60,293 nucleotides of DNA from Megasphaera massiliensis (GCF_000455225.1 NZ_HF954537.1:1299588-1359880); one strand, 5' to 3'; shown: positions 34,606-43,154, counted from the first letter of the stretch. Notes: a model not told the origin generated them from the letters alone. A program made the numbers and translations.

Positions 34606-36132
34606 TTACATGAATCCTGCACGATGCATCTTGCCTCGTGTCATCTTGCGCCACTTGTCCACTCCATTGTCCTTGTCGCGGTATAACTTAGCACACATAT
34701 AGGCCAGACAGTCCATAAGGTGCGAATACTCATTTTTCTCCGGCTCATCCAGTGTCCTGCCTGCGACTACCTTACGATGATAACCGCCCGTAAATGCCTC
34801 GATAAGCATCTGACACCGTGGGTCTAATAACAATAATGGCTTGCCATCAGGCGTCAACGTCGTCAAAAAGTAACGTATTGCCTCGCTGCGTCCGGTCTGT
34901 GACAATTCGCCCGGATCTACCCGGATACCGTAGTTGTCATACAGTAGCTGGTTGGCAGTACTCTCATCGCTCTGTGCGCGTTGATTGCCTGCCGGGTCGC
35001 CTATGTCGGTACAGTCATAGCCGTTGTAGTACGTAGCCATTTCAGCCGATACAGCACGACCATGAGCCAACATGCCACAATCCCATGATTGCAGCTCTGT
35101 AAGTATGAGTAACTGCCCTTTGGCCGTCGTCTGACCGATTACAGTTGCCGGAGTTAATCCGTAGTCCCATCCGCGTATAAGCGGACGTCCTGGGACTGGT
35201 TTCAATTCCTCATTGGCAACGTGGAAATTATAATTAAATTCCGGATAATATTTAGGCTCTGCACTGACAGTCCAGTTGATTTCGTATTCTCGTTCCCAAC
35301 CTTCTGTAGTCGTACCTTTCTTTTCGTTGGTGCGCCATTCTTCCGACCGCTTCGACGGGTCCGCGCTGTAATGTATCCTTGCTACGTACACGCCGTTACG
35401 ACGGTACTCATGTACGCCTTGCATTACGTCGTGTGGCTCCTGCTCTTCTTCCGGCTCATCCTCGTTGAGTTGGCCGGTAACTAGCTGGCAGAAAAACCCA
35501 GGATTGGCCGATGAGTCGATGAAGATACGCCCACCGCCCTCAATCGTCGGTCGTAAACTATTCCATGTTGCTTGTGCGAAGTCCCAGAAGGCCATTTCGG
35601 TGCAATATACGACGGATGCAGTGTACTGACGTAATTGGTCAGCACCTTCAGCGACCGCGCGGAACTCGACACCATTAGACAGCTTAATGTAGTCATAGCC
35701 CATCTTAGATCGTGTCTTACGCTCTACCTTCGGCCATGGGTACCCGGCAGGCAGATGCTCATACAGGAATAATAAGCGGCTATCTCCCAATAGGTACGCG
35801 CTGTCATCGTATTTCTTGGACTGGACGAATATAGAAAGATTTTTGCCAAACATTGCGAAGTGCAGCAGATTAGCCAAACATCTCCAGGTCATCATCATTC
35901 GACGTGATTTCGGGAACGCGGCGACCTGCTCACCGTGTATTATCTTGTCTACTCGTGCGAGATAGTCCAGCTTGGGGAAGTGTTCGACAGCACCGCGTTT
36001 TGCTTCGTTGACCGTGAAGCAGCAATTATCGATAAATTCCGTCGGATTTTGCGACCATACCTGCAACTGCATCAACATAGCCAGCTCTTGACGTTCTTTT
36101 TCATTTTTATTTGCTGTTTTTGCCGCTTTCAT
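34606..36132 (-). CDS. terL: terminase large subunit
   Basis: 508 residues. The Walker A-like FPKSRRMMMTW at about 73-83 and the Walker B-like SVVYCTEMAFWDFA at about 172-185 form the packaging ATPase. The C-terminal nuclease-like half contains LIRGWDYG near 315, YDCTDIGDPAGNQRAQ, and later acidic residues typical of the RNase H-like fold. It drives DNA into the procapsid through the portal. It lies downstream of the probable small subunit. Confidence 0.88.
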   Translation of the reverse strand: MKAAKTANKNEKERQELAMLMQLQVWSQNPTEFIDNCCFTVNEAKRGAVEHFPKLDYLARVDKIIHGEQVAAFPKSRRMMMTWRCLANLLHFAMFGKNLSIFVQSKKYDDSAYLLGDSRLLFLYEHLPAGYPWPKVERKTRSKMGYDYIKLSNGVEFRAVAEGADQLRQYTASVVYCTEMAFWDFAQATWNSLRPTIEGGGRIFIDSSANPGFFCQLVTGQLNEDEPEEEQEPHDVMQGVHEYRRNGVYVARIHYSADPSKRSEEWRTNEKKGTTTEGWEREYEINWTVSAEPKYYPEFNYNFHVANEELKPVPGRPLIRGWDYGLTPATVIGQTTAKGQLLILTELQSWDCGMLAHGRAVSAEMATYYNGYDCTDIGDPAGNQRAQSDESTANQLLYDNYGIRVDPGELSQTGRSEAIRYFLTTLTPDGKPLLLLDPRCQMLIEAFTGGYHRKVVAGRTLDEPEKNEYSHLMDCLAYMCAKLYRDKDNGVDKWRKMTRGKMHRAGFM

Positions 36133-36194
36133 ACAATCAACCCCGCGTCAATCCAATCAATATTGAATAATTAAACAAAAAGCAGAACAATTTA

Positions 36195-36746
36195 TCACTT
36201 GTCCTGCTGTAATTTGTCCTGTAATTCTTTAATCCTGGCTGTCAGTGCGTCACCTGTAAGTGCCTCAATCTGTACCGGTCCACCATCTGCACCCGTTACT
36301 GCGTTTTCCACGCGATCCTTGAAATGCTGCGGATCAAGATTCTTAAGCTTAAATATAATGGCCGTCGTGTTTGGTGCTGCTTTTTCTTCCGTGACAGTCA
36401 CTTCTTTGCCTGTAGCCACCTCGTTTCCGTCCTCATCGTACTTGTATTGGTACTTAGTCGTTACCTTGCCAGCTATTACGCCACCCTCAGAACTCCTGTC
36501 AAGCTGCTCAAAGGCTCGTGCAATCTCCGCAGACTTGTTACTTTTTAACGCCGCCGAAAGTCCCGAATCAGTCTTTTTCCACTCCTGTAACGTGCTGTAG
36601 GCAATTCCCATGATTTCCTTGGCTATTCTTTCCTCGCTGTAGCCTTCAATTGCCCTGTGATACCGTATTCGTGCTAGTCCGGCAGGCGATAACCAATACA
36701 GCTTTTCAGCACTAGGACGCTGTTTTTTACGCTTCACCCCATCCAA
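36195..36746 (-). CDS. terS: probable terminase small subunit
   Basis: 183 residues. An N-terminal helix-turn-helix (LSPAGLARIRYHRAIEGYSEERIAKEIMGIAYSTLQEWKK, about 19-58) is followed by a central oligomerisation-type helix and a segment with AAPNTTAIIFKLKNLDPQHFKDR, a hallmark of phage small terminases. It probably recognises the packaging site. The gene immediately upstream encodes only a similar HTH. Confidence 0.75.
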   Translation of the reverse strand: MDGVKRKKQRPSAEKLYWLSPAGLARIRYHRAIEGYSEERIAKEIMGIAYSTLQEWKKTDSGLSAALKSNKSAEIARAFEQLDRSSEGGVIAGKVTTKYQYKYDEDGNEVATGKEVTVTEEKAAPNTTAIIFKLKNLDPQHFKDRVENAVTGADGGPVQIEALTGDALTARIKELQDKLQQDK

Positions 36747-36756
36747 TCACCCGCTC

Positions 36757-36999
36757 TCATTTAATTCCTAATACAGGTCCTAACAACATCTCCGCTATGG
36801 GACTCATTTTGCCGTCTAACGCCTTGGCAAGTCGTTTATCTTCTTTTGCCCATCGCATCAAGGTGTTATAGTCTACACCAATTTCCTTCGCAATCCGTTC
36901 CTTACTGTAGCCCTTAAATGATCGGCAATACTCAATACTCATAAGTCCCGCGGTAGATAGCCAATGTGCTTTCTTAACCCATTCTTTCATTTTTGCCAT
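36757..36999 (-). CDS. short HTH protein, paralogue of the terminase small subunit N-terminus
   Basis: 80 residues. LSTAGLMSIEYCRSFKGYSKERIAKEIGVDYNTLMRWAK aligns with the HTH of the neighbouring small terminase, but the rest of that protein is missing. It may be a DNA-binding accessory or regulator of packaging, or a relic of gene duplication. Confidence 0.65.
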   Translation of the reverse strand: MAKMKEWVKKAHWLSTAGLMSIEYCRSFKGYSKERIAKEIGVDYNTLMRWAKEDKRLAKALDGKMSPIAEMLLGPVLGIK

Positions 37000-37013
37000 A
37001 CACTAGCTCCCCC

Positions 37014-37304
37014 TTACCCAGCCGTAAATGTCATTCCTGGAATGTGTCCCAACATCCAGTCGATATATACCTCATCTGTGCTATGCCTGCGCTCCACATG
37101 ATATCCCAGTTTTTTGAGGTCCAACATAATTTCATCAACCACGATGAAATCATATGTCCCCGGAAGCTTAATCAGCACAGCAGACTGCCCACTCAATGCG
37201 CTTGACTTAATTTCATTGCGTATTTTGTGGATCAGTGTCTTCTTGCTTTCATTGGACATGTCCATTGCCTCCATAAAACATTCCGTCTTATTTTCGTTTT
37301 CCAT
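37014..37304 (-). CDS. unknown small protein
   Basis: 96 residues from the ATG at 37304, which has GGGAGGGG upstream; the frame is open further but lacks a ribosome site. Alpha/beta pattern (SAVLIKLPGTYDFIVVDEIMLDLKKLGYHVERR), with no known domain. It is the first gene of the packaging cluster. Confidence 0.6.
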   Translation of the reverse strand: MENENKTECFMEAMDMSNESKKTLIHKIRNEIKSSALSGQSAVLIKLPGTYDFIVVDEIMLDLKKLGYHVERRHSTDEVYIDWMLGHIPGMTFTAG

Positions 37305-37534
37305 AGTCAGCCCCTCCCTTGTATCATTATTAATCCCAGATAATTTGCCATTGGTTGCGGCGGAGCGCGTACTTATAACCATTTCCGCGCCACTCGCCGC
37401 CCATTTCTTATATTAATTATCTCATTTTATGGGCATACTTATTCCGCGAATAAGCGTAATGTGGTGACAGTAAACAGTAAGTCGCCAAATAAGCGCCCGC
37501 TCTTTTGAGTGGGCGCTTTTAGTTTATCGATATT
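37305..37534. promoter_or_regulatory. intergenic control region before the packaging genes
   Basis: This 230-bp gap contains a perfect palindrome, CTTATTC-CGC-GAATAAG (37438-37454), and a hairpin with arms AAGCGCCCGCTC and GAGTGGGCGCTT (37491-37517) followed by TTTTAG on the plus strand. It separates early accessory genes from the late cluster, so a late promoter with a regulator site is plausible. I cannot assign a convincing -35/-10 pair. Confidence 0.5.
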
Positions 37535-38050
37535 TTATTTTTTGGTAGCCATTTCCGGCAGCAGATAACTAGCTACTACCATTGCCATTGCCATATTATT
37601 AATGGCCTGTGGCAGCTCTTCTTTGGTACAAAAGGTTTCCAACAAGTCAAACTCAACTCTTATATCAGCGCTATTAATCATAGGTTTTATTTCATCAGGG
37701 ATACCTTGAAATCCATATAACCGCGCCTCGTTAAACACATATATTCCGTCCGACACACTATATTTGCCATTAGATATTTTGGAAACAAGCACCATTATGT
37801 GATCGTTCCTGATGTCTAAGTATGGCAAACATATCATTTCATACATATCGTCGGCTTTGGTTACCGTGTTATTCATAAGCCAGTTGCTATACATTGTAAC
37901 AATGTCGCTTTCTTTTCCGGTTTTTACGCCTTTTTTGTATTTGGTGTATAAAAATACCTTACATAAAAATCTAAGTACTAAATACCCAACAATAACTTTT
38001 ACTAGCCAACTGTTTAATATCTCAATCAATATACCAATCCAATATTCCAT
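37535..38050 (-). CDS. membrane-anchored protein of unknown function
   Basis: 171 residues. A hydrophobic N-terminal segment (about 5-32, IGILIEILNSWLVKVIVGYLVLRFL) and a soluble alpha/beta domain. The C-terminus has MAMAMVVASYLL, possibly a second membrane helix. No family is recognised. It is the last gene before the intergenic region preceding the packaging cluster. Confidence 0.6.
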   Translation of the reverse strand: MEYWIGILIEILNSWLVKVIVGYLVLRFLCKVFLYTKYKKGVKTGKESDIVTMYSNWLMNNTVTKADDMYEMICLPYLDIRNDHIMVLVSKISNGKYSVSDGIYVFNEARLYGFQGIPDEIKPMINSADIRVEFDLLETFCTKEELPQAINNMAMAMVVASYLLPEMATKK

Positions 38051-38059
38051 GATTTCCTC

Positions 38060-38440
38060 CTATTCTATAACCCTTATAAGTCCTAACTGGCACGCTGCGC
38101 ATTTTGCGAATACACGCGCCTCGTTGACCGTTGTATAGTAACAGTCCTTAGTCAATCCATGCCTTGTGATGATATCCTTGTAATCACGACGGCGGTATTT
38201 CTCTTTCACGGCTACTGCCAGGCCTTCTAATTCTTCATACGTTGCGTCAATCACCTTCAGCCACCGTTCCGGATAGTCTATAATGGTTCCGTCCATCAAG
38301 ACTATCTTTTTTATTTCCTGGCCCGACAAGTCGCAGGCCTTCCGGCGTGTTACCGCGTACCTGATTTCCCTTTCCCGATAAAATTTATCGTCAACACATC
38401 GCGTCATTGCGTCGGATGATTGACGTTGCAGATTATGCAT
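38060..38440 (-). CDS. possible late transcription regulator (RinA/ArpU-like)
   Basis: 126 residues from the ATG at 38440, which overlaps the end of the dCMP deaminase gene. The C-terminal half (KEKYRRRDYKDIITRHGLTKDCYYTTVNEARVFAKCAACQLGLI) resembles a sigma-region-4-like HTH found in RinA/ArpU proteins. Such proteins switch on packaging and head genes and are often encoded just before the terminase, as here. The match is by eye, so it is tentative. Confidence 0.45.
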   Translation of the reverse strand: MHNLQRQSSDAMTRCVDDKFYREREIRYAVTRRKACDLSGQEIKKIVLMDGTIIDYPERWLKVIDATYEELEGLAVAVKEKYRRRDYKDIITRHGLTKDCYYTTVNEARVFAKCAACQLGLIRVIE

Positions 38441-38867
38441 GATAATCACCAGCTATCGTGACTACTCGTGTAATGCCGGCGTTCTTGATTCTGCGCTGAC
38501 ACTGTTTGCACGGCTCCGGACTGGGCAATTCTTCTTCTGTTTCTACATCGTAGCCCCATAAGTATAAGGTCGCACCCGTCATTGCTCGTCTACTGGCTGA
38601 TATAATTGCATTTTCCTCTGCATGTACGGCCACACAACGTTCAATCATTTGACCGTGCGGCACTTGATGCAGGCGGCGGTAACATTTTCCGGTATCGCAG
38701 CAATTACGCTCCCCTCTAGGACTGCCGTTATAACCGGTGCTAACGATCTCATCGTCATTAACGATAACGGCCCCGTATGTACGTCTCAAGCACGTTGACC
38801 GCTGCGCTACGGCCTTAGCAATGTCTAAGTAATATTGGTCCTTCGTCGGTCGCTCTCTATTTGCCAT
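38433..38867 (-). CDS. dCMP deaminase
   Basis: 144 residues from the ATG at 38867. The zinc-binding signature is complete: AVHAEENAI at about 79-87 and PSPEPCKQCQRR at about 114-125. It converts dCMP to dUMP, supplying thymidylate synthesis. The GYNGSPRGERNC segment is usual for the family. The phage dUTPase is encoded about 9 kb away in the same operon and works on the same branch of nucleotide metabolism. Confidence 0.88.
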   Translation of the reverse strand: MANRERPTKDQYYLDIAKAVAQRSTCLRRTYGAVIVNDDEIVSTGYNGSPRGERNCCDTGKCYRRLHQVPHGQMIERCVAVHAEENAIISASRRAMTGATLYLWGYDVETEEELPSPEPCKQCQRRIKNAGITRVVTIAGDYHA

Positions 38868-39054
38868 TCCTCTTCCCCCATTTCCGCCCCCTGATAGAGC
38901 CAAAAATATGCTGCTCAATGTCTCTCGCTGCGTCCTTCTTTCTCCGCCAGGGATATTTCTTAGCTTCCCGTTTCATTTTAATCCGATCAGCTGCTAACTC
39001 TTCCGGCGTCATGTGACTAATTGTCACATCACCTGGCTTATAATAATTTTCCAA
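38857..39054 (-). CDS. unknown small basic protein
   Basis: 65 residues, Lys/Arg-rich (DRIKMKREAKKYPWRRKKD). It overlaps the deaminase gene by 11 nt. No domain is recognised; it may bind nucleic acid. Confidence 0.55.
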   Translation of the reverse strand: MENYYKPGDVTISHMTPEELAADRIKMKREAKKYPWRRKKDAARDIEQHIFGSIRGRKWGKRNGK

Positions 39055-39076
39055 CTACAATCACGCTCCATACAAT

Positions 39077-39472
39077 TTACTCAATTCTATATAGCAAGTC
39101 CAAAATTCTACAACCGGAACTCTCATCATAATAGTCATCTTTATAGCTGGCAAACATGCAAGAAAAACAGTCTCGTCCATGCCGATTGCAGGCCGCTAAT
39201 TTTAACTTTTTTAACTCTGATACTAACCCGTCTAATGACGTTAATACATTGTTTTTGTAGTCCATGGCCATTTCTGTAATATCTTCGGCGTACCATTCAT
39301 CTGGCTTCTGTTTGCATCTCCTATCAATAGAATCAATGGCATCTTGTTTGTTTTTTGCTATTACTTCGTGCGCGTTACCGACACACCCGTCTACTATTTC
39401 ATGTACAAGATATACACGGGAGTTATTTCGTCGCATTGCGTCGAAGTTAAGAAAGTCCAGTGCTAATCCCAT
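39077..39472 (-). CDS. Cys-cluster protein, small phage family
   Basis: 131 residues from the ATG at 39472 (GGAAGGAG upstream). Residues about 70-85 read DYKNNVLTSLDGL, followed by CNRHGRDCFSCMF. The next gene upstream has DLKNNVLTAIDEM and another cysteine cluster, so the two are probably related. Function unknown; the cysteines could bind zinc or iron-sulfur. Confidence 0.6.
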   Translation of the reverse strand: MGLALDFLNFDAMRRNNSRVYLVHEIVDGCVGNAHEVIAKNKQDAIDSIDRRCKQKPDEWYAEDITEMAMDYKNNVLTSLDGLVSELKKLKLAACNRHGRDCFSCMFASYKDDYYDESSGCRILDLLYRIE

Positions 39473-39477
39473 ATTTT

Positions 39478-40083
39478 TCACTCCTTCCAAAATGTGCATA
39501 CCGCTTGTTTTGCCAACTCCATAACACACTCTTTCGAGCCATTACAGGTTAAGTGTGCCGGGCATGATTTGCAGTTTGGCCACATCTGCTTACTGGTCTT
39601 TTCCGTCTTTTCACACATATAGTCACTCATTTCATCAATAGCCGTAAGTACGTTATTTTTTAAATCGTATTGTTCTACTTTTGGTGCAGTCCCGCCGGTA
39701 AAAAGCATGTCAGGCTTATACGACCAAACATTCCAACTGTTTGGCTCGCCACCGTCGTCAATATATAACCGGTACTTGATATGTCTCAAGACGTCGAAGG
39801 CCAGCTTACTGTCGGCGTCATGCTGATACTTGGTTTTTGGCATCGCCACTGACAGCGCATCATTCATGTATGTATAAGCAACGTCTTTACGATATTGGTA
39901 GTCCTCGTCCGTTTCATCGTCGGCTATTTTCTCCGTCAGCGACTTCCCTTCAAGTGACAAGTCATCAATTAAGCTATCGCACTGCCCAATATGTAACCTA
40001 CCCCATTGTTCAAGTGCTTTTTCAATAAGTTGCAGCTGCTCTTCTGTCAATATAAGTTGGTATCTTGTCTCTGATTCTTTCAT
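39478..40083 (-). CDS. Cys-cluster protein, larger member
   Basis: 201 residues. An acidic, helical N-terminal two thirds, with RYQLILTEEQLQLIEKAL near the start, is followed by DLKNNVLTAIDEM and the cluster CKSCPAHLTCNGSKEC. The N-terminal part resembles a coiled or helical-bundle domain; no known family is assigned. Confidence 0.6.
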   Translation of the reverse strand: MKESETRYQLILTEEQLQLIEKALEQWGRLHIGQCDSLIDDLSLEGKSLTEKIADDETDEDYQYRKDVAYTYMNDALSVAMPKTKYQHDADSKLAFDVLRHIKYRLYIDDGGEPNSWNVWSYKPDMLFTGGTAPKVEQYDLKNNVLTAIDEMSDYMCEKTEKTSKQMWPNCKSCPAHLTCNGSKECVMELAKQAVCTFWKE

Positions 40084-40095
40084 GATTATCCCCCC

Positions 40096-40281
40096 TTAAT
40101 AGCCCCATCTAATCAAGATATTGTCGTCGTTCATTGCCACTTTATACCCTAACTCATCGAGCGTATGAGCCAATGCACGATCTACGTTATCATCTCCCGT
40201 AAGGTCAATGGCCACGTACTGCTTCCCGTGCCTGTACGCCTTTTCAATTAATTTATCGATATGTCTTGCGCTGATATCCAT
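40096..40281 (-). CDS. unknown small protein
   Basis: 61 residues, alpha/beta: RHIDKLIEKAYRHGKQYVAIDLTGDD and ALAHTLDELGYKVAMNDDNILIRWG. It is well packed between neighbours with short gaps. No function is assigned. Confidence 0.5.
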   Translation of the reverse strand: MDISARHIDKLIEKAYRHGKQYVAIDLTGDDNVDRALAHTLDELGYKVAMNDDNILIRWGY

Positions 40282-40293
40282 GTATTCACTTCC

Positions 40294-40746
40294 CTAATCT
40301 ATTAAAATAACGGTGCCGTCTTGGTCCATAAAACTATAATGCAATAATTCATAGTTGTTATCATTAAGCTTTTCTTCATCGTATTGGGTCCCTATTACCG
40401 TCATAGAATCACACCCGAAGAGATCATTTAAACAATAACGCAATCCCTTCGGCCGTATGTCATAGAAATAAAAACGATCGTCTTGCTCATCAAATTTAAT
40501 TTTAAAAAAATAAGTTGGGACATCTTCTTCAACAACTTTTACTATATCGCCCTCATAAATCAGTTGCCCGTCACTATCTTCTAATACAGTTGCCCGCATA
40601 ATATCGACTTCATCAAACCGGGCTGAAATCACTTCATCACCGGCGCGGCCTTTAATGCGTTTTTTGCGTAAGTCCAGCTCCGATACCTGGATCATTACTT
40701 CTTTTTCTTTGTGCCAGGCTCGATATTTTATGTTTTTAGGATTCAT
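40294..40746 (-). CDS. YopX-like protein
   Basis: 150 residues. KYRAWHKEKEVMIQV at the start and GQLIYEGDIVKVVEED in the middle are the recognisable YopX features. The family is common in phages; its function is unknown. Confidence 0.75.
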   Translation of the reverse strand: MNPKNIKYRAWHKEKEVMIQVSELDLRKKRIKGRAGDEVISARFDEVDIMRATVLEDSDGQLIYEGDIVKVVEEDVPTYFFKIKFDEQDDRFYFYDIRPKGLRYCLNDLFGCDSMTVIGTQYDEEKLNDNNYELLHYSFMDQDGTVILID

Positions 40747-40760
40747 GGTTATCTCTCCTT

Positions 40761-40922
40761 TTATTCTTCTAATTCATCGACACTGTATACATTGCTGTTT
40801 GCTGCTGGCAACTTTTCTTTAATTTGCTCAATCACAATCTGTTTGGCCTCGTTGTCCGATTCAGCATCAATATCTATTGACGTAACGATCACAACTCTAT
40901 AGGATTTGATTTCTTTATCCAT
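40761..40922 (-). CDS. small protein, paralogue of the neighbour
   Basis: 53 residues starting at the ATG at 40922, with a good GGAG site. IDIDAESDNEAKQI aligns with the next gene upstream (IDIYAESEDDAWEK), so these are a tandem pair. Beta-alpha pattern; function unknown. Confidence 0.6.
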   Translation of the reverse strand: MDKEIKSYRVVIVTSIDIDAESDNEAKQIVIEQIKEKLPAANSNVYSVDELEE

Positions 40923-40940
40923 GGTTATTGCTCCTTTTCC

Positions 40941-41096
40941 TTAATCATCCCAGACGTCTTCAATGTCATATTCATATAAGCCGGTCAGGCCGCCGAATTC
41001 TTCTGATGCTTTTTCCCATGCATCGTCCTCCGACTCCGCGTATATGTCAATAATTACATTCGCTACGATACGATACTGCTTTAATTCTTTTTCCAT
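40941..41096 (-). CDS. small protein, paralogue of the neighbour
   Basis: 51 residues from the ATG at 41096. KQYRIVANVIIDIYAESEDDA matches its downstream neighbour (KSYRVVIVTSIDIDAESDNEA). Acidic C-terminus. Function unknown. Confidence 0.6.
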   Translation of the reverse strand: MEKELKQYRIVANVIIDIYAESEDDAWEKASEEFGGLTGLYEYDIEDVWDD

Positions 41097-41115
41097 GGTT
41101 ATCTACTCCTTTTTA

Positions 41116-41328
41116 TTAATATCGATGAGTCGATTTTCCGTTTTCATCCAACTCGTAAATATCATCAAGCCCTTCGCTATGGTCTATTTGGTCGCAAAAC
41201 CGATACATTATACAGTCGTTGCAAACCCTAACCTTATTGCCATTACCATCCATGGGACCATATTTATCGCAAAACCTTATGAGCGTATTGGCACACTTGA
41301 TTAACTCCTCTTTGTCGAATTTATCCAT
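41116..41328 (-). CDS. small Cys-cluster protein
   Basis: 70 residues from the ATG at 41328 with AAAGGAG at 8 nt. The pattern NTLIRFC-x-KY...CNDCIMYRFC is shared with the gene at 41970-42359 (NTIIDYC...CDHCAIYDFC). A small metal-binding fold is likely; function unknown. Confidence 0.6.
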   Translation of the reverse strand: MDKFDKEELIKCANTLIRFCDKYGPMDGNGNKVRVCNDCIMYRFCDQIDHSEGLDDIYELDENGKSTHRY

Positions 41329-41347
41329 GGTTATCACTCCTTTTGTT

Positions 41348-41758
41348 CTACATTCTCTTGACTGCTTCTATTACTAACTTCTTTGCCTTTTCTTTATCTT
41401 CCGTTTCACACCTATCAACAATCTTATTGACCAACTTAATTAGCTGTACAAGTGCCGATCCTGTTTTACCGTTTATGCCACCAATGCACCCCAACCGTCT
41501 AAAATCCGCCAATAGTATTACGACATCATCGTCATTAGCCGGTATCTTGCCAATAGCCGTTGATAACGACCTGACCTGCTTATAGATTCCTTCTGGCGAC
41601 ATGTCTTCCCGTTCTTTTTTATGTTTATTTTCTAAATACAGCTCTAGCCGATCGAGTATATTAAAGGCATAATGTTGCACAATTCCAAAGACAATAAGGA
41701 AAATTATCATCAGAAATGTAGTTATTGTTGTTATCTCCAACATATCCCCCACCGTCAC
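41348..41758 (-). CDS. small membrane protein with helical soluble domain
   Basis: 136 residues if the GTG at 41758 is used; a later ATG at 41743 is also possible. An N-terminal membrane helix at about 12-32 is followed by a Lys/Glu-rich linker and a helical domain. No family is recognised. Confidence 0.55.
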   Translation of the reverse strand: MTVGDMLEITTITTFLMIIFLIVFGIVQHYAFNILDRLELYLENKHKKEREDMSPEGIYKQVRSLSTAIGKIPANDDDVVILLADFRRLGCIGGINGKTGSALVQLIKLVNKIVDRCETEDKEKAKKLVIEAVKRM

Positions 41759-41760
41759 TG

Positions 41761-41967
41761 CTATTCCCCCAATCCATTATCTTCACTCCAAATGTTTACC
41801 AACTTATTGTATATTTCCTTTATTTTTTCTTCGGTTCCTGTAAGTTTCAGTATATTCCCAGATACCATGTAAAATCTTAACTTATGTTCTCCCCCAGTGC
41901 TTTCTAACAATTCAATACTCTCTATATATTCCGGTCGAATTATCTGCGTGTCTGTTTCAATTATCAT
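41761..41967 (-). CDS. unknown small protein
   Basis: 68 residues, beta-rich then helical (RPEYIESIELLESTGGEHK, KLTGTEEKIKEIYNKL). It ends 2 bp before its downstream neighbour begins. It could be a small adaptor or inhibitor; there is no evidence for a specific role. Confidence 0.5.
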   Translation of the reverse strand: MIIETDTQIIRPEYIESIELLESTGGEHKLRFYMVSGNILKLTGTEEKIKEIYNKLVNIWSEDNGLGE

Positions 41968-41969
41968 GG

Positions 41970-42359
41970 TTATTCCTCCTTATCGACTTTATATTTGGGG
42001 AGTTCACTCAAATTATCTCCGTTCGTTGCCTTGTTACAAAAATCATATATGGCGCAATGGTCGCATTCTACGTAACCGTCGCATTCTCTTTGTTGGGTAC
42101 AATAGTTCTCACAATAATCGATGATAGTGTTTACCGCCTGTCTTACCTCGTAGAATTCTCGGTCTTCCAAATCGTACTGATACTCCTCGAGTACATTAAT
42201 AAGCCCCTTTCTCACCGTCTTCCCGTGCTGGTCGTTGCCAATGTATAAGATATCCCCGCACCCGATTTTGAAGGGGGATCCAGCTTTTAACTCGTATACC
42301 AATGCTTCCACGATATAAAGCTCGTTCGTGGCGTTTTTGTTTACATTGTTTTTTTCCAT
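41970..42359 (-). CDS. Cys-cluster protein
   Basis: 129 residues. The C-terminal half has CENYCTQQRECDGYVECDHCAIYDFCNK, eight cysteines, related to the 41116 gene. The N-terminal half is beta-rich (KIGCGDILYIGNDQHGKT). Possible zinc or iron-sulfur protein. Confidence 0.6.
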   Translation of the reverse strand: MEKNNVNKNATNELYIVEALVYELKAGSPFKIGCGDILYIGNDQHGKTVRKGLINVLEEYQYDLEDREFYEVRQAVNTIIDYCENYCTQQRECDGYVECDHCAIYDFCNKATNGDNLSELPKYKVDKEE

Positions 42360-42393
42360 TTTTTGCCTCCTTATGTGATACTTTCGCCTTCTA

Positions 42394-42786
42394 TCATTTA
42401 AGAGATCTTAACCTATCTTCTAAGACATAGCTCGCCATTTCGAAAATACAATCGCCTGCGCAGTCATCCAGTTCGACGTTTGCCGGACAACCGGCGCAAC
42501 CTGCCTGTTCCTCGCAAAAACCATGTCTAAGCATATATAACAGTCTAGTACCATCCATCAACATATCAGGATTAATCATTCCTCTTTCCTGGCGATATTT
42601 TTTCACCTCAAAGTCCAGCCTTGTTTTTTCCTTCATTAGTTCCCCTAACTGGAAACCAAGCTCATAAAATTCCCGACTATGTTCCATGCCTTTCTTCATA
42701 TCAGTTATCTTTGTCGCTACCTTCTCAATTTGTTTTTTAATATCGGCTAACTCTTTTTCTTTTTTACACAGGTCGTATGGTTTCAT
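42394..42786 (-). CDS. Cys-cluster protein with coiled-coil N-terminus
   Basis: 130 residues from the ATG at 42786 (GAGGAG upstream). Residues 5-75 form a charged coiled coil. The C-terminus has CEEQAGCAGCPANVELDDCAGDC, similar in style to the other cysteine-cluster genes in this region. Function unknown. Confidence 0.6.
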   Translation of the reverse strand: MKPYDLCKKEKELADIKKQIEKVATKITDMKKGMEHSREFYELGFQLGELMKEKTRLDFEVKKYRQERGMINPDMLMDGTRLLYMLRHGFCEEQAGCAGCPANVELDDCAGDCIFEMASYVLEDRLRSLK

Positions 42787-43096
42787 TTTTTTCTCCTCGT
42801 AACATTGAATCAATCTGTTCCAATTCGTGGCTTACTTTAACCACTGACAACGCCAGGCGATCAAGCGGTTCTCTTAAGCTTGTCATGTCTACGCCAGCCA
42901 TTTCTAGTTGCATAGCAAGGGACATTCCATCGACACGATCATAGTCAATCTCACGGTACATAATATGATTACCGTTTTCGTACTGTTCTATGGTTTTATC
43001 TCCTATTTTCTTAATTACTGTTTTTCCAATCTCTTCGCCATGCCTAAATACGCTCATTGTATAACGATCTTGATTTATGGTTACTTTGATTTCCAT
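42764..43096 (-). CDS. small protein, tandem paralogue of the neighbour
   Basis: 110 residues if the ATG at 43096 (MEIKVTINQ) is used, as its paralogue starts in the same way; the ribosome site (AAGGAGGT) is somewhat distant. N-terminal beta sheet, then QLEMAGVDMTSLREPLDRLALSVVK. It overlaps the downstream gene by 23 nt. Confidence 0.6.
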   Translation of the reverse strand: MEIKVTINQDRYTMSVFRHGEEIGKTVIKKIGDKTIEQYENGNHIMYREIDYDRVDGMSLAMQLEMAGVDMTSLREPLDRLALSVVKVSHELEQIDSMLRGEKNETIRPV

Positions 43097-43154
43097 TTCA
43101 AACTTTCTGACCTCCTTCTGTAACAGGGATAGATACTTCCGTCGGAAGGAAAAA

